Assembly (NCBI RefSeq): GCF_040954645.1
Contig: NC_092806.1
Span: 112,947,231 to 113,011,230 of the forward strand
Reading direction: 5' to 3'
Length of the DNA: 64,000 nt
Origin: Diabrotica undecimpunctata
Taxonomy: Eukaryota > Arthropoda > Insecta > Coleoptera > Chrysomelidae
Shown here in pieces: positions 58,476 to 64,000 of the stretch. Below the pieces are notes generated by a model that made no database searches, had not been told where the DNA came from, and saw nothing but the letters and a program-made list of their open reading frames with translations. The position numbers and the translations under genes are program-made. Position 1 is the stretch's first letter. Every line of letters begins with the position of its first letter.

Positions 58476-59219
58476 CTGTATAAATTTTGACGACACTTTT
58501 TAAAAAAGTTTTAATTATATGTTTTATACTTAAATACAAATGTGAAGTGTTTTACTTCTGTATAAGATTGTTCAATAAGTTCGATAGGAAAAATACAATT
58601 TTATGTTTGGAAATCTGTTTGAACTTTATTGTTCAGTACCTATCTGAATATCAGTACACTTCCAAATTTTAACAAAATTCCAATATATGAATTCCATCCC
58701 TGACGTAAGAATCTGGCAGGGCTGCAAAATATGCTTCCACAGCTGTTATAACCTCATCACTTGATGAAAAACGTTTCCACGCATAAATCTGAAACAGACG
58801 GAAGTCGCTAGGTGTCAAATCTGGTGAATACAGTGGATGCTTCCACAATTAGAACTTTAATTCATGGATTTTAACCATTGTCAACATGGTCATATAACAC
58901 GCTGCATTGTCCTCATGAAAAATTATTTTTTTCTTCGGCAAACCGAGTCTTTTTTTTTCAAATTTTTTTCTTCTAAAATTTCTTTTACGTCTAAAAGTTT
59001 ACAATAATATTCAGAATTTATTTTTTTACAAGTTTGCAACTGATCCACAAACAAAATTACTTTCTGATTTCAAAAAAATGATTACCTTGTTGGCCAATGA
59101 TCACCTTGTTGGCCAATTTCTGGACACGAACTCGTTTCGGAGCCGAAGAACCAGATGCACACCATTCTTTAGCCTCTTGTTTTGATTAAGGATTATGGTG
59201 GTAGACTCAAGTCTCATCC

Positions 59220-59246
59220 ATAGTGGTAAATTAATTTTACCACTAT
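59220..59246. repeat. Perfect hairpin, 11-bp arms
   Basis: ATAGTGGTAAA (59220-59230) pairs with TTTACCACTAT (59236-59246) within the decayed mariner ORF. Confidence 0.8.
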
Positions 59247-59500
59247 GAAAGTCGCATTCAAATGTGTTTTTGTTCCATTGTTAGAGAATGCGGCACCCAT
59301 TGTACAGCTTTCTGAAACCCAATACTTTAGTCAAAATATTGCTTACACTGCTCAGTGAGATGACTAGGGCTTTTACTAAATCTCTTTTAGTCACTCGACG
59401 ATTTTCCAAAACTTTTTTTAATATTTTTCTGTATTTTTTTACGCTTTCTGGTGTCGTTGCTGTTTTTGGACGTTTTGATGTGAAGCGTCTTTAAGGCTTA

Positions 59501-59884
59501 CACATCATCATCATTATTGGTGCTACAGCCCTATAAAAGAGCCTCGACCTTTCCAAGTCTATTACGCCAGTCAGTTCTATGCATTGCCAACTGTTGCCAG
59601 TTTGCTGCGCCTATTTGTCTACCATCCTCATCTACACAATCCCTCCATCTGAGTTTTGGCCTACCCCTACTTCTACTTCCCACAGGTTGCGACATAAGGA
59701 TTCTTCTAGGAGGGTTGTTCTGCTATGATCTTGCCAGATGTCCTGCCCATCTTAGTCTTCCTATTTTTATAAAGGATACTACGTCTTTACCACCAAATAT
59801 ATGTTTATATCTGTGATATATCTCGTAGTTGTACCACCTTCTCCAAACACCATTTTCACAGATGCCACCGAATATTCTTCTCAG
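59501..59884 (-). mobile_element. RTE-type LINE 3' end nested in the mariner, 9-bp target duplication
   Basis: It starts CACATCATCATCATTATTGG TGCTACAGCCC, the reversed (GAT)n 3' terminus of an insect LINE, and holds no ORF. TAAGGCTTA flanks it at 59492-59500 and 59885-59893. Removing it rejoins the mariner N-terminal reading. Confidence 0.8.
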
Positions 59885-60186
59885 TAAGGCTTATACAACC
59901 GCGTTTAAATTCAGCAACACATCTTTATATTGTACTAATTCAAGGCAGAGAATTCTTATACAGTTTTAACATTCGTTCATAAATTTTCTTAAACATTTCA
60001 AAAATACTTTTCCATTTTAAAAAAACACTGTGACACGTCGATACTTAATGGTTTGTAAATAAAGAGTGAATGAACAGATTAAAATGAAAAGTCATATACG
60101 TTAATATGAAGAGTGTATTAACATAACAAAAAAATTAGGGTAATAGCAACGCCCTCTCATATCGAACCGTAAAAGTTATTGAACAG

Positions 60187-61344
60187 CCATTACACCGTGT
60201 TTTTCTTAAGTCATATAAATATATACTTATATTATATTTCATATTCTTTCGTTAGGATAACCAGCCAACTAAGTTCCATATTTTTAAGAGTCACAATTAT
60301 TATTGTCAAAATTGATTGATTCAACCGAAACCAGACATTGAAATTACCGTTAAATTAGACCATTAATGAGAAACCGTTGTGTGGAAATTTGTACCTACGC
60401 CAAATTGACGATTAGTATAAACCATGACTATATACTTCATTATCTAAAAGTTTACAAATTAAAGAGGGCTATGATGGTTATATACTACGGTACGATCTTT
60501 AATTACGGAGAAAAAAAAACTTTCGTAGCTTTTTATAAATTTAATAATATCTGTAACTTATATTTAACGTAAAAGGTTAGGTATATTCCTAAAAGGATAA
60601 ATATACAAAACTTTTTTTTTTATTTTATTTCCTTATTTATCGAGAAACTAAATCCAACAAGAGAATCAAATATTAACAAAACTTGCTACTTACATAGTTC
60701 TTTTAGATAATCTATTGACTTCTAGGTAAACACGCTCTTCCAGAGAAAAAAAAATTGTATTTTCTTTAGAAACTGATCAGCCAGCCACAAATCATTCAAA
60801 TACGCCAACAGAAAGGCTAATAATCTTTTGAGTTTAGGGATTAAAAGATTATTAAATTATTATGAGCGCTACAGGTGGTTAAAGGAATAATGACCTCCTA
60901 CATTTCTACATTTCTGAATACCGAATAGGTAAGAAAATATATTTGTTGTATAGAACATTGTTTTTTATTATTAAGTGTTGGTTAAATTTTTCAAATAAAT
61001 GAATTTCTACTTGGAGTAGCGGTATGTATTAGTTATGGGTTTGAAATGATAATAACCAAAAAAGAATTGGTGAAGGTAAACAATTGTTGGTATATGCTGA
61101 TGTATATTCAGCATATGACGCTACGTAGTTTTATGTTGCCAATACGATACGAATATTGTTCCAGTTTGGATATGCAGAATTATGCTCTTCTCTTAACAGT
61201 TAACTTCATCTTATTTCCATCTGATTTTAACAAAAAATTTGACTCAAAGTACTAGTTGTATAAATCCCTTTATTGTTTTTCGTTACATATTCAAGATATT
61301 AATTAATGTTATGGTAAAAAATTAGAATGACAACAAAAATAGAA
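60187..61344. other. No gene recognised
   Basis: AT-rich. ORFs at 60366-60572 and 61046-61255 have no motif. Confidence 0.45.
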
Positions 61345-61790
61345 GTATAGTGGAACCCATCATAAAATATGTTGGAAAGTAACAAAGAAATGTAATAAGG
61401 ATAAACTGGATAAACAGCATAGGAAATAAAGACATTAGAATACAAAAAAAATTAAAAAAATTTCCTTTAAAGTTTAGGATATCACAACCAAAATACCCGA
61501 ACTCAAATGGAGCCTCGCAGGTCACACTGCTAAACAAAAATGCCGCAATACAACATTGGAGACCTTACAAAAGTAGACGATGAAGAGAAAGATCACAGAT
61601 GAGATGGGTAGACGATATAAAAAGAATAGGCGGAACAAATTGGAAGTATGTTGCTCAGGATAGAGATTGATGGAAGGAGTTGGGGAGGTTTATGTCCAAA
61701 AATACACGATAAAAGGCTTAGAAGAAAACAAAAACAAGGTAAACCTGTACATATTGAAAATGCGGAATCAGAGATGTCATGTGAATCCAA
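61345..61790 (+). pseudogene. RTE-like LINE C-terminal fragment
   Basis: Broken frames give LKWSLAGHTAKQKCRN, MRWVDDIKRIGGTNWKYVAQ, and DRDXWKELGRFMSK. These match the LKWRWAGH.AR...., RWVDDI.R.AG..WM..AQDR..W..LGEA C-terminus of RTE-like ORF2. Confidence 0.7.
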
Positions 61791-62094
61791 AAAATAAGTG
61801 AAGAGAGTCAAATTTATGACCGATCATTGTGGAATTTAAATTATGGAAAACAACAAGAGTTGTTGGATTCCGCTATACATAAATTATATTCAAGATATCT
61901 AAATTTTTGTCCTACTACTGTCTTGAGAGACTCCGTCTTCATGTACATTTTTTGGTTGATAACATATTAGAGACAAGATACCTCAAGAATAAATGTCTGA
62001 GTGCTTATTTAAACAGATTCTATTTTGTAAAAACTATATAGTTCATTATAACTCTAAAGTAGTGTTTATTCTAGAATTTTTCTAGAACTGATTA
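61791..62094. other. No feature seen
   Basis: AT-rich. No motif. Confidence 0.45.
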
Positions 62095-62290
62095 CAAAAT
62101 GGAGCAACTGGTAGTCCAAAGAAGGCCTCAGAGTAAGCTTTAACGCGGCAGATCTCCAAAGCAATGTGCAGGCATCACGAAAAAGCTTCTCAACAAACTG
62201 TATACTGAGGCAGTACATCTAACAGATGTTAGTACGCGACTAGTAGAGAAATACATCTGCTAAGTTGTTAATGACTATAAAGACGATGAG
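62095..62290 (+). mobile_element. RTE-type LINE 3' end, same family as 31970-32200
   Basis: ATGGAGCAACTGGTAGTCCA followed by GGCAGATCTCCA and CTGTATACTGAGGCAGTACA aligns along its length with 31967-32110 (ATGGAGCGGTTGGTAGTCCA ... CAGTATACTGAGGTAGTACA). Confidence 0.7.
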
Positions 62291-63309
62291 ATATTTCAGC
62301 TATATCATTCCATTATTTACTTTAAAAATAGTAGATAGTTTGTCAAATTTATAAAAGTAATACAGGCTACAAGCGCGCCTTGCTAAATTTCATTGAAACA
62401 TTCGAGACAAAGGTCCTCTTTTGTACTGCTATCAGTAAAGTAGGAAAAGCCCCATGATGATACAACTTTAGTAGTCACAAAACAATATATTCTAATTGTT
62501 TACTAAGTTTTGTTTCTCGAACGATTCCTTCATGGTCTAAACAAATTCAGAGTAAGAAGAATAAGAACTGTCATTTGGCACATAGTTGGAAATATTAAAA
62601 AAGTATACAGTTAAACACCCTGTATAAATAACATCAATATAAGATTACACTTATTTTAAATTGGTTTTTGGAAGGTATTCATCGCTTTGGATTGTCAAAT
62701 TTATTTGATCTTTCGCCTTACTCCTTGTGCAATATCCAAATGATCCCATAATTAAGAATAAAAAGAATGATTTCGTTCCTGTGAACACTATTCAATACAC
62801 TGAGGGTTTATAGAAATCGGCGTACATCCCTAAAAACTCTTCACATAATTAGAGAGCGGAGTCAAACACATTTTTACAACAGCTTAAACTTAATGATGTG
62901 GGTTTTATATAATTGTAAGAGTTCAGAAACTTCAAAGGAGAATTTTCTTTCATGGAAATTTCAAGTTGACGGTTTTGATGTCGAGTGGAAGTAGCGAAGG
63001 GAAAAGTTAGTTTTGGAGAAATATATTTGTATGCCTGGAGAAAATATTGTTACATATTGTAGATTAAAAAAGATATAAAAATATGTAGTTTTAACTTATA
63101 TATACTAATGTAGAATTAATAAATACAGAGTTAATCTTTGAATTATATGTAAAGATGATCAGTTTTATAATTTTGTGAAGTAGAAAAATTTGAATAAGGA
63201 TGCCATGCCACTGCTGATTTGATTATCGTCAAAACAGATGATCTTAAGAAAAATTATTAAAAATCCTTTATAAAAGGTATATAATTTAAAAAACCCAATC
63301 GGGCTATAG
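62291..63309. other. No gene; probable Penelope terminal-repeat DNA near the right end
   Basis: AT-rich. 62855-62945 resembles 55690-55800. 63205-63235 (CCACTGCTGATTTGATTATC) resembles 47120-47150 (CAACTGCTGATTTGACTATT). Confidence 0.35.
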
Positions 63310-63350
63310 CACAAAACGTTTTCGGAATCCATATTCCATCATCAGTGCAC
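63310..63350 (-). ncRNA. Hammerhead-like motif of a Penelope-type end
   Basis: Minus strand: CTGATGA (63345-63339), T, stem GGAAT/ATTCC with loop ATGG, GAAA (63323-63320), then ACGTTTTGTGC. Same layout as the other four loci, including the extra T. Confidence 0.5.
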
Positions 63351-63410
63351 TAGGTGGGTATACATGTATTGAGCCACTAAATATGTAGGTAAAAACCCGT
63401 TAAAAACTGT

Positions 63411-64000
63411 CAACAATTATGAGTCTTGTAAAAAATCTGATGAACCAATTAGATGAAAAAGCGACCAACAAGGTAAAATCCAGATTTAGAAAGACTGGAA
63501 TTTTTGCTTTAGATCGCCAACAAGTATTAGATCGTTTATGCAACCGTATTGTAACAGCAGATGCACAAAAATCTGAGATTGTAGACAATAGTTTTATTGA
63601 ACATCTAATGGATATAATGATAATGAATACAAATCTGAATATATAGAAAGTAATGATAGTTCATGGGATGAATATCTTTTTAGTGTTAAAAACGAAAATT
63701 CTTCAGAATAAGATGTTTTAGTACCCAAAGAAGTGGATAAATCAGAGTGAAAGTATGTAGTTGTACAATTTGAAGAAAAACATTTTCCTGGCCATATCAC
63801 TAATGTCTCCAAAACAGGAGCAATGGTTAACGTAATGGAACGTATTGGAAAACAATGTAAGTGGCCTGAAAAAAGAATAAAATATTTTACAGAAACGATG
63901 AAATTATTATGCCTGTAAAAGCTCAAGTGCAACGTGAAAAGCGAACTTTATTTGACATTCCAGAATTAAATAATATCTATCCTTGAATAACCCCTAGCGG
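63411..64000 (+). pseudogene. pogo/Tigger-type transposase C-terminal remnant
   Basis: The frame from 63419 gives KVKSRFRKTGIFALDRQQVL and DRLCNR, the block after the DDE domain in pogo/Tigger/Jerky-type transposases (GF.K.GI.P.NR..VL.RL). After stops, EKHFPGHITNVSKTGAMVNV, QCKWPEK, DEIIMPVKAQVQREKRTLFD and IPELNNI form the C-terminal domain (V.F..K...G.I......V...........WP....D.I........KR..Y.F). The catalytic domain is not present; the copy is truncated on the left and broken by frameshifts. It ends before the window edge. Confidence 0.65.

Larger units (their letters stand above)
58567..60186 (-). mobile_element. Degenerate mariner transposon interrupted by a LINE tail
   Basis: Terminal inverted repeats: TTGTTCAATAAGTTCGATAG at the left, and TGTTCAATAACTTTTACGGT then TCGATA when the right end is reversed. 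Minus-strand pieces give VAEFKRGCISLKDA, LVKALVISLSSVSNILTK, VLGFRKLYNG, FHEDNAACYMTMLTMVKIHE, LYSPDLTPSDFRLF and KRFSSSDEVITAVEAYFAAL. This is a full mariner transposase in outline (HTH, HxDNA block with the second Asp, YSPDLxPSD block with the third), with many stops and frameshifts. A LINE 3' end sits at 59501-59884. Confidence 0.8.

Overview
This is an AT-rich animal nuclear window, almost certainly insect and possibly beetle. The evidence is a Pax6-class paired-domain gene closest to insect twin of eyeless (toy), spliceosomal introns, and a dense load of insect-type transposable elements: Penelope-like, several non-LTR families, Tc1/mariner, piggyBac, Ty3/gypsy and MITEs. No prokaryotic feature, CRISPR array or operon is present.

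Host gene. The only gene I can name is toy on the minus strand. Three exons are visible. Exon 35226-35368 carries an acceptor, a likely start codon (35238-35236) and a donor. Exon 15566-15791 and exon 15327-15507 encode most of the paired domain and are separated by a 58-bp intron. Splice phases agree across all three, giving 140 codons. The remaining paired domain and the homeodomain were not found, so the next intron runs at least to the left edge of the window. Intron 1 (15792-35225, about 19.4 kb) is filled with transposon debris and holds a degenerate 28S rRNA fragment and a few GC-richer islands.

Left part (1-15.3 kb): Tc1-like remnant, piggyBac-like remnant, a foldback element, LINE endonuclease and RNase H pieces, a composite 2.2-kb DNA element with iterated subterminal repeats (8549-10728) that contains a mariner-type MITE and a Penelope-type end, and a LINE ORF1 with a zinc knuckle.

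Toy intron 1 (15.8-35.2 kb): LINE pieces, an unusual DNA transposon with FDLEKAL/YSDNC motifs (17750-20390), gypsy pieces in inverted orientation, a piggyBac-like gene with possible short introns (26171-27110) interrupted by a TA-flanked mariner (27278-28298), a MITE, and the 28S fragment.

Right part (36-64 kb): two tandem C-terminal pieces of a LINE with a restriction-like endonuclease, many RTE-type LINE tails (two nested with clear target-site duplications), a degenerate mariner (58567-60186) and a pogo/Tigger-type remnant cut by the window end. The centrepiece is a 6-kb near-perfect palindrome (47264-53260): two 2794-bp arms of a Penelope-like element joined head to head around a 409-bp spacer, with an intact-looking partial RT/GIY-YIG ORF and a complete hammerhead ribozyme fold at each outer end. 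Four other dispersed CTGANGA...GAAA motifs share the same extra U and look like ends of related Penelope families.
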